Assembly: GCF_021606685.1 (NCBI RefSeq)
Contig: NZ_WKCB01000012.1
Coordinates: forward strand, 1-64,000
DNA from: Pseudomonas syringae
Lineage (GTDB): Bacteria > Pseudomonadota > Gammaproteobacteria > Pseudomonadales > Pseudomonadaceae
Direction: 5' to 3'
Length of the DNA stretch: 64,000 bases
Shown: positions 26,734 through 37,608 of the stretch, in pieces
How the letters are laid out: each line of letters begins with the position of its first letter
Numbering within the stretch: position 1 is the stretch's first letter
The notes under the pieces: model-generated
Told to the model about the DNA's origin: nothing
Database searches by the model: none
Seen by the model: the letters and a program-made list of their open reading frames with translations, nothing else
Translations under genes and position numbers: made by a program

Positions 26734-27138
26734 TCAGTTTTCCTCGCCCTCCGCCAACAGCGCGATCCCGCCGATAATCACCGCCACGCCCACCCAGTGC
26801 AGCGGGCTGATATGCTCCCCCAGCCCCAGCCAAGAGCCGAGCAACACCACCACAAACACCAGTGAACTCAGGGGAAAGGCCAGGGACAGGCTGCTGCGCC
26901 GCAGGATCAGCATCCACACGAAAAACGCCCCGATGTAGCAGGCGATCGCCGCCAGAATCCCTGGGTTACGCGCCACCTCGGCGAGCCACAACCAACTGAA
27001 GTCCATCTGCCCCAATTGGTCCCCGGCCACCTTGGTAAACAGCTGCCCGGCACTCTCGGTGCAGATCAGCAAAGCCCACAGCACCACGGTGCCGAGGCGC
27101 CCGTGCAACCAACCGGTATGCATCGTTTGCGTACTCAT
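26734..27138 (-). CDS. Small EamA/SMR-type transporter subunit (ArnF-like), second of a pair
   Basis: A 134-residue protein with four membrane helices, GQLFTKVAGDQLG in helix 1, and LAFPLSSLVFVVVLLGSWLGLGE resembling the second half of EamA/SMR proteins. Small half-size transporters of this class usually work as pairs, and its partner is directly upstream with a four-base overlap (ATGA). In ArnE/ArnF such pairs flip lipid-linked sugars, but no arn genes are present, so the cargo is unknown. The start at 27138 is the coupled ATG; the longer in-frame extension is antisense-like noise. Confidence 0.78.
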   Translation of the reverse strand: MSTQTMHTGWLHGRLGTVVLWALLICTESAGQLFTKVAGDQLGQMDFSWLWLAEVARNPGILAAIACYIGAFFVWMLILRRSSLSLAFPLSSLVFVVVLLGSWLGLGEHISPLHWVGVAVIIGGIALLAEGEEN

Positions 27139-27515
27139 GCCTGACTCCCTGCAATTGCCACCAACATCACGCCCAACGTAATCACCCCTGTGCCCAGCCA
27201 ACGGCGGCGGCTGACGGTTTCGCCGAGCACCACCTTGCCCGCCAGTACCACGCCGCAATAAGCCAGTGCCGCCGCCGGGAACAACAGGCTCAACGGCGCA
27301 CGGGACAGGGCTTCGAGCCAAACGAAAAACTCAATCACATACGCGCCGATCCCGGCCCACAACAACGGCGCATTGAACACCTGGCCCCAGAAGGCATTCA
27401 GGCGAAAGCCGCCTTCCAGCTCCGGCAAACGGTCGAGGCCGAGCTTGAAACATAGCTGGCCGATTACATCGAGCACGATGGAAAACGCCACCAGCAGCAC
27501 CACGGTCAGGGTCAT
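27135..27515 (-). CDS. Small EamA/SMR-type transporter subunit (ArnE-like), first of a pair
   Basis: A 126-residue protein with four hydrophobic helices. IGQLCFKLGLDRLP in helix 1 and LSLLFPAAALAYCGVVLAGKVVLGE in helix 3/4 give the same topology as the next gene. It starts with an ATG that overlaps the stop of the arginase-family gene and ends with an ATG overlap into its partner. The tight coupling of enzyme and transporter pair suggests export or uptake of the enzyme's substrate or product; this is inference. Confidence 0.78.
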   Translation of the reverse strand: MTLTVVLLVAFSIVLDVIGQLCFKLGLDRLPELEGGFRLNAFWGQVFNAPLLWAGIGAYVIEFFVWLEALSRAPLSLLFPAAALAYCGVVLAGKVVLGETVSRRRWLGTGVITLGVMLVAIAGSQA

Positions 27516-28432
27516 GGGAACAGCTCCTCAAACAGGTCGATCAGGGCTTCATTGGTCGCGGCGTTGCGCTGCAGGTCCTGGGCGCTCCAGCGTTCCGGCG
27601 GCGGCTGGTCGGACTTGGCTTCCCAGCGTTTGAACGCATTGCTGAAAGCCGGCGTGGCGAACTCGCCACACACGTCGATCCCGATGATGCGCTTGCGTGC
27701 CGCCAGGGCCCGCAGGGCTTGCAGCAAGTGGCTCAGGCGCATGCCGCCCTGGTCCCAGTTGGTGGCCGCGTCTTCGCTGGCCAGCACGTCTTTGTCGAGG
27801 GTGATCCAGATCGCCTCGGTGGGCAGGCTGCTGATCATCTGGTCGAGAAACGCGGCCCAGTCCAGCTCCGCCAGGTTGCGCCAGTGCAGGTGGTTTTCCT
27901 GCTGCTGGTGGCCGGCACCGTCGCCCACCCGGCCCCAGACTTTCGACGGTGGATGCTGCCAGGGAAACAGCTGCAAGTGCCCGCGTTTCAGGGCGCCGAG
28001 GTTGCCGCCGCGCAGTTGCGGGTTATGCAGGTCATCGCTGCACGGGCCCAGGGTGACGATGCGTTTGATCGCCGGCAGCTTCAATGCGCGATTGACCCAC
28101 GAACCACAGTGACGCCTGGGCGCAAAGCGCACCCAGTCGGGGTGGTTGTCGAAGTGGATCAGGCTGATCGGCTCCTTGAGGTCGGCGAGAAACGCCGGCG
28201 TCAGGTGGTGGTAATCGCCGGAACCGACAAAGAAGATCTCCGGCCGCGCACCGCTGGGGCGAGGCCGTGTGGCCAGGCGTCGGGCAAAGTTTTGATAGGT
28301 TTTTTCGGTAGACCAGAGGCGCAATTTCGGCCCAAGGTCCAGCAAGTCCAGGCGGGTGGCCTGGCCACTGGCAAGGCGCTGGGCAATCGGCGTCTGGCTG
28401 GTGAGGCTGTGGTCGAGGTCAAGAATGTTCAC
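27512..28432 (-). CDS. Arginase/agmatinase-superfamily protein
   Basis: A 306-residue protein with ureohydrolase metal motifs in order: FFVGSGDYHH, LIHFDNHPDW (DxHxD) and ITLDKDVLASEDA (DxD), ending with IIGIDVCGEF. It is shorter in the active-site loops than true arginases, and the substrate is unknown. The start is GTG with only a weak Shine-Dalgarno. Four-base overlaps couple it to two small transporters downstream. Confidence 0.75.
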   Translation of the reverse strand: MNILDLDHSLTSQTPIAQRLASGQATRLDLLDLGPKLRLWSTEKTYQNFARRLATRPRPSGARPEIFFVGSGDYHHLTPAFLADLKEPISLIHFDNHPDWVRFAPRRHCGSWVNRALKLPAIKRIVTLGPCSDDLHNPQLRGGNLGALKRGHLQLFPWQHPPSKVWGRVGDGAGHQQQENHLHWRNLAELDWAAFLDQMISSLPTEAIWITLDKDVLASEDAATNWDQGGMRLSHLLQALRALAARKRIIGIDVCGEFATPAFSNAFKRWEAKSDQPPPERWSAQDLQRNAATNEALIDLFEELFP

Positions 28433-28537
28433 GGAGCGGTTTCACCCATGGCAGCGCCCGTTCAGACACTGGGCTCATCGCTCATGAACTCCAGCCGAAT
28501 GGGCTTTGCAGGGTGAATGCAAGGGGCGGGCCAGGGG

Positions 28538-28876
28538 TCAGGCGTGCACGCGAACCCACACGCTGACCAACACCGTCGCCGCCATCAACCACGCCACGGC
28601 CGCTACGGCAAGAGAGGCTTCCAGGCGCATGCGGTCGACCATCACGTACAGCGTCGCCAGGTACACGAAGTACGGAATGATCGACCACATCCCGAACAGG
28701 ATGGTGGTCTTCAAGTCGTCCACCGAACGGCCCTTGCCGACGATGTAGTGGGCGATCAGGGCGAAGGTCGGAAACAGCGGCACCAACCCCGCGATGTAAT
28801 AGTTTTTGGTCTTGGCCAACGCGGCCAGTATCAACACCACCGCCGCGCCGAGGGCGGCCTTCAATAGCAGATCCAC
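28538..28876 (-). CDS. glpM: GlpM-family membrane protein
   Basis: A 112-residue protein with four membrane helices, closely matching what I recall of P. aeruginosa GlpM (AKTKNYYIAGLVPLFPTFALIAHYIVG...SVDDLKTTILFGMWSIIPYF). GlpM was reported to affect alginate production and glycerol metabolism; the mechanism is unknown. The start is GTG with a strong AAGGAG. It lies 10 bases downstream of aauR on the same strand, away from the glp cluster, separated from glpD by the aat/aau genes. Confidence 0.85.
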   Translation of the reverse strand: MDLLLKAALGAAVVLILAALAKTKNYYIAGLVPLFPTFALIAHYIVGKGRSVDDLKTTILFGMWSIIPYFVYLATLYVMVDRMRLEASLAVAAVAWLMAATVLVSVWVRVHA

Positions 28877-28886
28877 GCTGCGCTCC

Positions 28887-30223
<1,337 letters not shown>

Positions 30224-30227
<4 letters not shown>

Positions 30228-32125
30228 GTCGACTCAGCTTGTTGAGTGCTCACCAGCGGCAGGCACAGGACAAAGGCCGTACCACCACTGGCCGGGTGTT
30301 CCACGGCGAGGTTGCCGCCGGTGGCCGCGGCGAGGCTGGCGGACAGGGTCAGGCCCAGGCCCAGGCCTTGTTCGCCGGGTTTGGTGGTGAAGAACGGTTC
30401 GAATAAATGCTTGCGGGCCTCGGGGTCGATGCCGTGGCCGTTGTCGCGCACCAGCAGGCGGTATTTGCCGTCGGCGATGCTGCCTTGCAGCCACAGCTCA
30501 GGGGCCGGCTGCGCCTGCATGGCGTCCAGGGCGTTGCCGATCAGGTTGACCAGGATCTGTTCCAGGCGCGTCTGGTCGATCTGCAATTGCACGCTGCTGA
30601 ACTCGCGATGCACGCTCAGCGGCAGGCCGTCCAGGCGCGCGCCGAGCACCTGGAACGCGGCGTCCACGGCCTTGCCGAGGCTGGCTTCGCCCTGGTCATC
30701 ACCGCGCCGGGCAAAGGAGCGCAGGCTGGCGGTGATGCGGCCCATGCGGTCGATCAGTTCATTGATGGTCTTGAGGTTGGCGCTGGCCGTGTCCAGGGCG
30801 CCGCGCTCGAGGAAACGCACGGTGTTGCCCGACAGCGTACGCAGCGCGGCCAGGGGCTGGTTCAGTTCGTGGGCGATGCTGGTGGACATCTGGCCGATGG
30901 CCGCCAGTTTGCCGGCCTGCACCAGTTCATCCTGGGCGCGGCGCAGGGTTTCCTCGGCCTGGCGGCGTTCGCGGATCTGGCCTTTGAGCCGCTCGTTGCT
31001 GGCGCGCAGGTCGGTGGTGCGTTCGGCAATCCGACGCTCCAGCTGGCTGTTGGCTTCCTGCAAGGCTTCCCGCGCGGCGAGGCGGGTGGCGATGACCTTG
31101 CGACGTTCGTTCCAGGCAATCAACAGGAAGGCCACCAGGCCAAAGGCCACGGCCACCAGGATGCCCTGGTTGATGGCCGCGCGGCGCAGGTCGTTGAGCG
31201 GCGTGAGCAGGGTGAAGTTCCACGGCGTGTCGTTGAGCGGCCGGGTTTGCGCGAGGTAGCTGACGGCGTGCTCGTCGTTGACCACTTCGCTGTTGGCCGG
31301 GAAGGTCAGCTTCTCGGTGCCTTCATTCAGGCGCTCACGGGCCAGGGGTTCGAGTTCGTTCAGCGTCGCCCAGTAATACTGCAGGCTGTGGGCCAGGCGG
31401 TCTTTGGTTTCTTCGCTCAGCGGGCGCACGGCCTTGAGACGGCGGGCCGGGTCGCTGGAGAGGATGATGATGCCGTTCTCGTCGCTCACAAAGGCTTCGA
31501 GGCGCGCGCGCTGCCAGCGTTCTTCCAGGGCTTCGAGGCGCACCTTGACCACGGCGACGCCGATGATCTTGCCGTGCTCCTCGAGGCCGTGGGCCAGGTA
31601 GTAGCCGGGTTCGCCGTTGGTACTGCCGATGCCGTAGAAGCGTCCGGGCTGGCCGCGCACGGCGTTCTGGAAATACGCGCGAAAGGACAGGTCTTCACCC
31701 TGGTAACTGTCGGCATCGCGCCAGTTACTGGTGGCCAGCACGCGGCCGGTGGTGTCCATCACGTAGATGGCCCGACTGCGACTGCGTCGGTTCAGGCCTT
31801 CAAGGTAATCGTTGACGGTTTTGCGGGTGTCCTGGTTGGGGTCGGCCAGCAGCTTGGAAACGCTGGACTCCAGTTCCAGCAGACTGGGCAGGTAGGTGTA
31901 TTTGCTCAGTTCGCTTTCGACGGTACGGGCATGCAGCTCCAGCTGGCGTTCGCCGGTGTCGCTGAGGGTGCGGATGCCATAGTACTCACTGATCCAGAAG
32001 CCGATATAACCCAGGCCGACCATCAGGGCGATGATCAACGGCGGCAGGAACAGTTGGCGAATCAGGCGAGGTTTCACGGCAAGTGATGGCGGTGCGGCGC
32101 GAAATTGGTTGGGGTCGCATTTCAT
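30224..32125 (-). CDS. aauS: AauS, sensor histidine kinase for acidic amino acids
   Basis: A 633-residue DctB-like kinase: transmembrane helix ~24-46, periplasmic double-PAS sensor ~47-310 (YVMDTTGRVLATSNWRDADSYQGEDLSFRAYF), second helix ~318-340, coiled linker, HisKA with His419 in SIAHELNQPL, and an HATPase domain (NLIGNALDAM, DNGHGIDP, EQGLGLGL). Glutamate or aspartate sensing is established for AauS and inferred here from context. The ATG at 32125 has AAGG 8 bases upstream, better than the preceding in-frame GTG. A REPIN separates it from aatP. Confidence 0.9.
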
Positions 32126-32171
32126 CACAGATGCCTTGGGTCAACCAGAGCTTGCCGGCCTGTGCGGTCCA

Positions 32172-32263
32172 GTGTGGGAGGGGGCTTGCCCCCGATTGCA
32201 GTCTGTCAGTCGGTCTATCTATCGCTGATCCACCGCTATCGGGGGCAAGCCCCCTCCCACATT
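32172..32263. repeat. REPIN, family B
   Basis: Inverted arms gtgtgggagggggcttgccc and gggcaagccccctcccacat lie between aatP and aauS. The element may give separate mRNA stability to the transporter and sensor segments. Confidence 0.9.
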
Positions 32264-32296
32264 GGCCCGGTTTCCACAGTTGGCGCTATGTAGGGC

Positions 32297-33031
32297 TTAG
32301 TGCTGCAGGATTTTCTCAAGGAAGTGCTGCGCGCGTTCGGAGCGGGCGCTGATGTCGCCGAAGAACTCTTCTTTCGGGCAGTCTTCGATGATCTTGCCGG
32401 CGTCCATGAAAATCACGCGGTCGGCCACTTTGCGGGCGAAGCCCATTTCGTGGGTCACACACATCATGGTCATGCCTTCGTGGGCCAGCTGCACCATCAC
32501 GTCGAGCACTTCGTTGACCATTTCCGGGTCCAGGGCCGAGGTCGGTTCGTCGAACAGCATGACGATCGGGTCCATGGCCAGGGCGCGGGCAATCGCCACA
32601 CGCTGCTGCTGGCCACCGGACAGTTGGCCTGGGTGCTTGTGGGCGTGTGCCGACAGGCCGACGCGCTCAAGCAGTTGCAGGCCCTTCTTGGTGGCTTCTT
32701 CCTTGCTGCGGCCGAGCACCTTGATCTGCGCGATGGTCAGGTTTTCGGTGATGGTCAGGTGCGGGAACAGCTCGAAATGCTGGAACACCATGCCCACGCG
32801 CGAACGCAGTTTCGGCAGGTTGGTCTTGGGGTCGGCAATGGAGGTGCCGTCGACCACGATGTCGCCTTTCTGGAACGGCTCCAGCGCGTTGACGCACTTG
32901 ATCAGCGTGGACTTGCCCGAGCCCGATGGCCCGCACACCACGATCACTTCGCCTTTTTTGACATCAGTGCTGCAATCAGTCAGCACCTGGAAGTCGCCAT
33001 ACCACTTGTTGATGTTCTTGATAGAGATCAT
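32297..33031 (-). CDS. aatP: AatP, ATP-binding subunit of the glutamate/aspartate ABC transporter
   Basis: A 244-residue ABC ATPase of the polar amino-acid class (GltL/GlnQ): Walker [11 protein letters not shown]-loop [12 protein letters not shown], signature [15 protein letters not shown], Walker [13 protein letters not shown] and switch His in VTHEMGF. It energises uptake through AatQ/AatM. The ATG overlaps the aatM stop (ATGA). Confidence 0.93.
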   Translation of the reverse strand: MISIKNINKWYGDFQVLTDCSTDVKKGEVIVVCGPSGSGKSTLIKCVNALEPFQKGDIVVDGTSIADPKTNLPKLRSRVGMVFQHFELFPHLTITENLTIAQIKVLGRSKEEATKKGLQLLERVGLSAHAHKHPGQLSGGQQQRVAIARALAMDPIVMLFDEPTSALDPEMVNEVLDVMVQLAHEGMTMMCVTHEMGFARKVADRVIFMDAGKIIEDCPKEEFFGDISARSERAQHFLEKILQH

Positions 33032-33699
33032 ACGGCAAACCTTTTTTGCAGACGCTTGACCAGCAGCGAGGCGGAAAAGCTGATGATGAAGTAGACGACA
33101 CCGGCGAAGATCAGGAACTCATTGGAGCGGCCGATGATGTCGCCGTTGGAGCGGGCGGAGTTGAGGAAGTCCACCAGGCCCACGGTGTAAACCAGCGAGG
33201 TGTCCTGGAACAGGATGATGCTCTGTTGCAGCAGCAACGGGGTCATCTTGCGGAACGCCTGGGGCAGGATGATCAGGCGCATGGTCTGGCCATAGGTCAT
33301 GCCCATCGCTTGTGCCGCACCCATCTGGCCCTTGGGGATCGACTGCACGCCGGCCCGCACGATCTCACAGAAGTACGCGGCTTCGAACATCATGAAGGCC
33401 ACGACGCAGGAGGTGAACGCGCCGATCGGCGTGTCTTCGCCGGTGATCCAGCGCAACACGAACGGCACCGCCAGGTAGAACCAGGTGATCACCAGCAGCA
33501 GCGGGATCGAACGGAAGTAGTTCACGTAGGCGCCGGCCACGCGGGACAGCAGTTTGCTCGACGACAAGCGCATCAGCGCCAGCACCGTCCCCAGCGCGAT
33601 ACCGCCGATCACGCCCATGACCATCAACTGCAGGGTCATGACCATGCCGTTCCACAGGCCGGGGATGGCGGGGATGATGCCACTGAAATCAAAGTCCAT
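33028..33699 (-). CDS. aatM: AatM, permease subunit
   Basis: A 223-residue inner-membrane permease (HisM/GltK type) with about five helices. The EAA loop is seen as [35 protein letters not shown], which contacts AatP. It is coupled to aatQ upstream by a one-base overlap (TAATG) and to aatP downstream by ATGA. Confidence 0.93.
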   Translation of the reverse strand: MDFDFSGIIPAIPGLWNGMVMTLQLMVMGVIGGIALGTVLALMRLSSSKLLSRVAGAYVNYFRSIPLLLVITWFYLAVPFVLRWITGEDTPIGAFTSCVVAFMMFEAAYFCEIVRAGVQSIPKGQMGAAQAMGMTYGQTMRLIILPQAFRKMTPLLLQQSIILFQDTSLVYTVGLVDFLNSARSNGDIIGRSNEFLIFAGVVYFIISFSASLLVKRLQKRFAV

Positions 33700-34445
33700 T
33701 ATTTACCCCCCACGGAGATCAGGCCGGGCACGGCGACTTTCTTCTCGACCAGGCGCATCAGCAGCATCAGGCTCATGTTCAGGGTGAAGTAGATCAGCGT
33801 GGCCAGGGTGAAGGCTTCGAACAGGTTGGCCGAGAACTCGGCGGTCTGCTTGGTTTGCGCCAGCAGTTCCATCAGGCCGATCAAGGACGCCACGGAGGAG
33901 TTCTTGAATACGTTGAGGAATTCCGAGGTAAGCGGCGGAATGATGATGCGGTAGGCCTGGGGCAGCAGCACGTTCCAGTAGATCTGCGGCAGCTTGAAGC
34001 CCATGGCCCGCGCGGCTGATTCCTGGCCGCGTGGTAACGCCTGGATGCCGGTGCGCACTTGCTCGCACACACGGGCGGCGGTGAACAGGCCCAGGCACAC
34101 GACGACGCTCAGGTAGGCCGAGGTGGTCGGGTTCAGGTCTTGCTTGTACCAGTCCTGCAGGTTTTGCGGCAGCAGGTCGGGTATCAGGAAGTACCAGATG
34201 AACAGCTGAACCAGCAGCGGCACGTTACGAAACAGTTCCACGTAGCAGGTCGCGATGCCGGCCACGATGCGGTTTGGCACCGTGCGCATGACCCCCAGAA
34301 TGGAGCCCAGCAGCAAGGCGATAATCCATGCCACGACAGCGATGGCGATGGTCCAGCCCAAACCGGCGATGTACCAGTCGAGATACGTCTCGCTGCCCAC
34401 GCCGGTGGACTTGAAGAACACGCCCCAGTCCCAGTTGTAATTCAT
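33699..34445 (-). CDS. aatQ: AatQ, permease subunit
   Basis: A 248-residue inner-membrane permease (GltJ type) with about five helices and an EAA loop in ALPRGQESAARAMGFKLPQIYWNVLLPQAYRIIIPP. The ATG at 34445 has GGAGA upstream; the in-frame extension to 34478 is not supported. It starts about 195 bases after aatJ, with a stem-loop in the gap. Confidence 0.93.
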   Translation of the reverse strand: MNYNWDWGVFFKSTGVGSETYLDWYIAGLGWTIAIAVVAWIIALLLGSILGVMRTVPNRIVAGIATCYVELFRNVPLLVQLFIWYFLIPDLLPQNLQDWYKQDLNPTTSAYLSVVVCLGLFTAARVCEQVRTGIQALPRGQESAARAMGFKLPQIYWNVLLPQAYRIIIPPLTSEFLNVFKNSSVASLIGLMELLAQTKQTAEFSANLFEAFTLATLIYFTLNMSLMLLMRLVEKKVAVPGLISVGGK

Positions 34446-34594
34446 TAGGGTCTCCCCTCGAGATCGATCGATGTACAAGCACCCGCTTGGGGAAAATCCC
34501 TTCCCGCCCGGCGATGAACGCCAGGCACACGCGATCGGCTCGAAAACCGCCAGGTCGAGTGTTCCAAGTTAAAACCAGCAGGTAATTACAGACG

Positions 34595-34620
34595 CCTGAG
34601 GGAGGGTTGCCCCCCTCAGG
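34595..34620 (-). terminator. Stem-loop after aatJ (attenuator or mRNA-stabilising hairpin)
   Basis: cctgaggg and cccctcagg pair around a short loop 20 bases after the aatJ stop. No T run follows on the coding strand, so read-through into aatQMP is expected, with the binding-protein mRNA favoured. Confidence 0.65.
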
Positions 34621-34639
34621 AGATAAGGTTAGATCAGTG

Positions 34640-35566
34640 TCAGATTTTTACGTCAGGCGCTGGCTTGTCGCTTGGGTTGGCGATCAGCTCTTTAACCTTG
34701 TCACTCATCGGGAAGTTCAGGTTCAGGCCTTTAGGTGGAATCGGGCTCTCGAACCACTTGCTGTAGATCTTGTTGATTTCACCGGATTTGTACAGGGCGG
34801 TGATGGCGCCATCTACGGCTTTCTTGAAGTCTGGATCGCCTTTGCGAACCATGCACGCGTAGGCTTCGAAGGACTGTGGAGTACCGGTGATGACCCAGTC
34901 ATCCGGCTTCTTGGCCTTGGCTTCTTCACCGGCCAGCAGGGCGTCATCCATCATGAACGCAACGGCGCGGCCGCTTTCGAGCATCTGGAAGGATTCACCG
35001 TGGTCTTTGGCGGAGATGACGTTCATGCCCATCTGCTTGTCGGCGTTCATTGCTTTGATGATGCGCTCGGACGTGGTGCCAGCGGTGGTCACGACGTTCT
35101 TGCCTTTCAGGTCGGCAAAGTCGTTGTAGGACGGCTTGCCTTCCTTGTCTTTCTTGACCAGCAGACGGGTGCCGATTTCGAAGATGTTGACGGTGAAGTC
35201 GACTTGCTGGGCACGCTCGGCGTTGTTGGTGGTGGAACCGCACTCAAGGTCCGCCGTGCCGTTCTGGATCAGCGGAATGCGCGTTTGCGAGGTGACCAGG
35301 TTGTACTTGGTCTTGAGGTCGGGCTTGTTCAGGTCTTTTTTCAGTTGCTCGACGACAGCTACCTGGATGTCGTGGGAGTAGCCAACCGGTTTGCCCGAAC
35401 CATCCGCGATGTAGGAAAACGGAATGGAGCTGTCGCGGTGCGCGAGGGTGATGGTGCCGGAGTCGTTGATTTTCTTCAGTGTGCCGGTGAGTTCGGCGGC
35501 AAAAACTGGAGTGCTGATCAGAGCAGCAGCGATAGCTGCGCCCAGGATATGGGGAACGATGCGCAT
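34640..35566 (-). CDS. aatJ: AatJ, periplasmic glutamate/aspartate-binding protein
   Basis: A 308-residue type II periplasmic binding protein. The signal peptide is MRIVPHILGAAIAAALISTPVFA; the mature protein begins AELTGTLKKI. Ligand-fold segments include ITLAHRDSSIPFSYIADG, NGTADLECGSTTNNAERA (Arg/Ser contacts typical of GltI) and AGTTSER. It delivers acidic amino acids to AatQM. GAGGA lies 9 bases before the ATG at 35566. Expression is probably from the sigma54 promoter at 35679-35694. Confidence 0.93.
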   Translation of the reverse strand: MRIVPHILGAAIAAALISTPVFAAELTGTLKKINDSGTITLAHRDSSIPFSYIADGSGKPVGYSHDIQVAVVEQLKKDLNKPDLKTKYNLVTSQTRIPLIQNGTADLECGSTTNNAERAQQVDFTVNIFEIGTRLLVKKDKEGKPSYNDFADLKGKNVVTTAGTTSERIIKAMNADKQMGMNVISAKDHGESFQMLESGRAVAFMMDDALLAGEEAKAKKPDDWVITGTPQSFEAYACMVRKGDPDFKKAVDGAITALYKSGEINKIYSKWFESPIPPKGLNLNFPMSDKVKELIANPSDKPAPDVKI

Positions 35567-35678
35567 CAATACTTCCTCGACATTTGTTTTTTTTATGAAG
35601 CCAGTTAAGCGGCTCTCTTGTACTGCGAATGCCCGTGACGGCTCCTGAGGCGTCTCAGGCAATCGTCAAGGAGTGTAG

Positions 35679-35694
35679 AGCATGAGTCGTGCCA
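35679..35694 (-). promoter_or_regulatory. Sigma54 promoter of aatJQMP
   Basis: On the minus strand the site reads TGGCACGACTCATGCT, with exact GG-N10-GC spacing and a perfect TGGCACG -24 block. It is about 115 bases upstream of the aatJ ATG. Confidence 0.85.
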
Positions 35695-35770
35695 GGCTGC
35701 CAATAAAAGCTTAACTAGCTGATTTATATGAATATTAACTTTGTGTGACGGGAGATGTTCGACGCATGGG

Positions 35771-35784
35771 TCCGGCAAACCGAA
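35771..35784. promoter_or_regulatory. AauR-type binding site, distal (one mismatch)
   Basis: tccggcaaaccgaa matches TTCGGNNNNCCGAA, the AauR consensus as I recall it, with one difference. It lies 31 bases (about three helical turns) from the perfect site. Confidence 0.65.
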
Positions 35785-35801
35785 TAGGCCGGCATGCGAC
35801 G

Positions 35802-35815
35802 TTCGGAAAACCGAA
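35802..35815. promoter_or_regulatory. AauR-type binding site, perfect palindrome
   Basis: ttcggaaaaccgaa fits TTCGGNNNNCCGAA exactly. It is about 110 bases upstream of the sigma54 -24 element, a normal enhancer distance. Confidence 0.78.
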
Positions 35816-35843
35816 TGAAAGCCCCGGCTAAAGTGCCCGGCAT

Positions 35844-35879
35844 AAAAAAGCCCCTGAACCTTGCGGCACAGGGGCTTTT
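35844..35879 (-). terminator. Rho-independent terminator of glpD
   Basis: On the minus strand agcccctg pairs with caggggct and is followed by a T run. It lies 15 bases after the glpD stop. Confidence 0.9.
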
Positions 35880-35893
35880 GTAGGAAATGCCTG

Positions 35894-37432
35894 TCAGGCT
35901 GCTTCGATCTTTCTGCGGCTCTGCTCAACCTTGGACAGGTAGCGCTGCACGTTGTCCTGCTCTTGCGCGGTGGTGAACAGGCCCAGCTTGGTACGGCGCC
36001 ACAGCACGTCCTGGGGTTGGGTCACCCATTCCTCGGCGCACAGGTAGTCAACCTCACGGGTGTACAGGCCGCCACCCAAGTGGTCACCCAGGTCGGCCAG
36101 CGACTGCACGCCTTCGAGCAGGCGCCAGGTGCGGCTGCCGTAGGTGGTGGACCAGCGGCGCGCGATTTCGCTCGGCACCCAGTCGAATTTGGCACGAATG
36201 GCGTCGGCCAGGGCTTCAGGCGTGGTCATGTCTTCGCCGCCCGGCAGGCTGGCCGTGGCCGTCCAGCTTGGGCGCATCTGTGTGAAATACGGCGCCAGTT
36301 GCGCCATCGCCGACTCGGCGAGTTTGCGGTAGGTGGTCAGCTTGCCACCGAACACCGACAGGATCGGCGCCTCGCCAGTCGCGCCGGACAGCGCCAGGGT
36401 GTAGTCACGGGTGATGGCCGACGGGTTGTCCGACTCGTCGTTGCACAGCGGGCGCACGCCCGAGTAGGTGTGGACGATATCGTCGCGGCTCAGTTGCTTC
36501 TTGAAGTGTGCGTTAACCACCTTGAGCATGTAGTCGGTTTCACCTTCGGTGATCGCAACTTTCGCCGGATCGCCGGTGTATTCGCGGTCGGTGGTGCCGA
36601 TGATGGTCAGGTGGTTCAGGTACGGAATGGTGAAGACGATTCGCTGGTCTTCGTTCTGCAGGATGTGCGCGTGCGCGCCTTCGTACAGTTTCGGCACGAT
36701 CAAGTGGCTGCCCTGGATCAGGCGGATGCCGTAGGGCGAGGTCAGCTTGAGGTCGTCCTTGATGAACTTGGCGACCCATGGGCCTGCCGCGTTGACCAGT
36801 GCGCGGGCGCGAATCGAGAACAGGCTGCCGTCGGCGCGTTCCATGTTCATTTCCCACATGCCGTTGCTGCGGTGCGCGCTGATGCAACGGGTCTGGGTGT
36901 GGATGTGCGCGCCTTTTTCGCGGGCGGCCATGGCGTTGAGCACAACCAGGCGGGCGTCGTCGACCCAGCAATCGGAGTACTCAAAACCTTTGGTGATTTC
37001 GCTTTTGAGCGGGCTGTCGGCACCGAACTTGAGGCTTTTAGAGCCGGCGAGCTTCTCGCGCTTGCCCAGGTGGTCATACAGGAACAGGCCGGCACGAATC
37101 ATCCACGCCGGGCGCAGGTGCGGGCGATGGGGCAGCACAAAACGCATCTGCTTGACGATGTGCGGCGCCTTGGCCAGCAGCACTTCGCGTTCGGCCAGGG
37201 CTTCGCGCACCAGGCGGAATTCGTAATGTTCGAGGTAACGCAGGCCGCCGTGGATCAGTTTGCTGCTGGCGGAGGAGGTGTGGCTGGCCAGGTCGTCCTT
37301 TTCGCAAAGGAATACCGACAAACCGCGCCCGGCTGCGTCTGCTGCAATGCCGACGCCGTTGATCCCGCCACCGATAACGGCAACGTCATAGACTTCGGCA
37401 AGCGGTGGGGCAGGCAAGGTAGAAGGGTTCAT
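35894..37432 (-). CDS. glpD: Aerobic glycerol-3-phosphate dehydrogenase
   Basis: A 512-residue FAD-dependent, membrane-associated enzyme that oxidises sn-glycerol-3-phosphate to dihydroxyacetone phosphate and feeds electrons to quinone. VAVIGGGINGVGIAADAAGRG is the FAD dinucleotide fold; SSKLIHGGLRYLEHYEFRLV and VFGGKLTTYRKLAE are GlpD signatures. Length agrees with E. coli GlpD (501). The ATG at 37432 has GAGG upstream; the 67-codon N-terminal extension runs through the operator and is rejected. It has its own GlpR-type operator and terminator, with a REPIN separating it from glpR. Confidence 0.95.
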   Translation of the reverse strand: MNPSTLPAPPLAEVYDVAVIGGGINGVGIAADAAGRGLSVFLCEKDDLASHTSSASSKLIHGGLRYLEHYEFRLVREALAEREVLLAKAPHIVKQMRFVLPHRPHLRPAWMIRAGLFLYDHLGKREKLAGSKSLKFGADSPLKSEITKGFEYSDCWVDDARLVVLNAMAAREKGAHIHTQTRCISAHRSNGMWEMNMERADGSLFSIRARALVNAAGPWVAKFIKDDLKLTSPYGIRLIQGSHLIVPKLYEGAHAHILQNEDQRIVFTIPYLNHLTIIGTTDREYTGDPAKVAITEGETDYMLKVVNAHFKKQLSRDDIVHTYSGVRPLCNDESDNPSAITRDYTLALSGATGEAPILSVFGGKLTTYRKLAESAMAQLAPYFTQMRPSWTATASLPGGEDMTTPEALADAIRAKFDWVPSEIARRWSTTYGSRTWRLLEGVQSLADLGDHLGGGLYTREVDYLCAEEWVTQPQDVLWRRTKLGLFTTAQEQDNVQRYLSKVEQSRRKIEAA

Positions 37433-37467
37433 CGGCTGGCCTCGCGATCTTTTTCGTATTGGAATTC

Positions 37468-37481
37468 GAACATTAATGTTC
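37468..37481. promoter_or_regulatory. Candidate GlpR operator of glpD
   Basis: A perfect 14-base palindrome, gaacattaatgttc, lies 35 bases before the glpD ATG. It resembles the TGTTCG...CGAACA half-sites of GlpR operators, and glpR is the next gene upstream. Confidence 0.6.
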
Positions 37482-37608
37482 ATTTGCGAAAATGGTAGCT
37501 GATAAACGCGGGCACAGCCACCCGACTTCGATTGAAAAAACTCATCGAAGGGCGGGAAAAGGAAGAATTGTGAACATGGGCCTGGGGGAGGGGGGGCCAG
37601 ATAGATTG

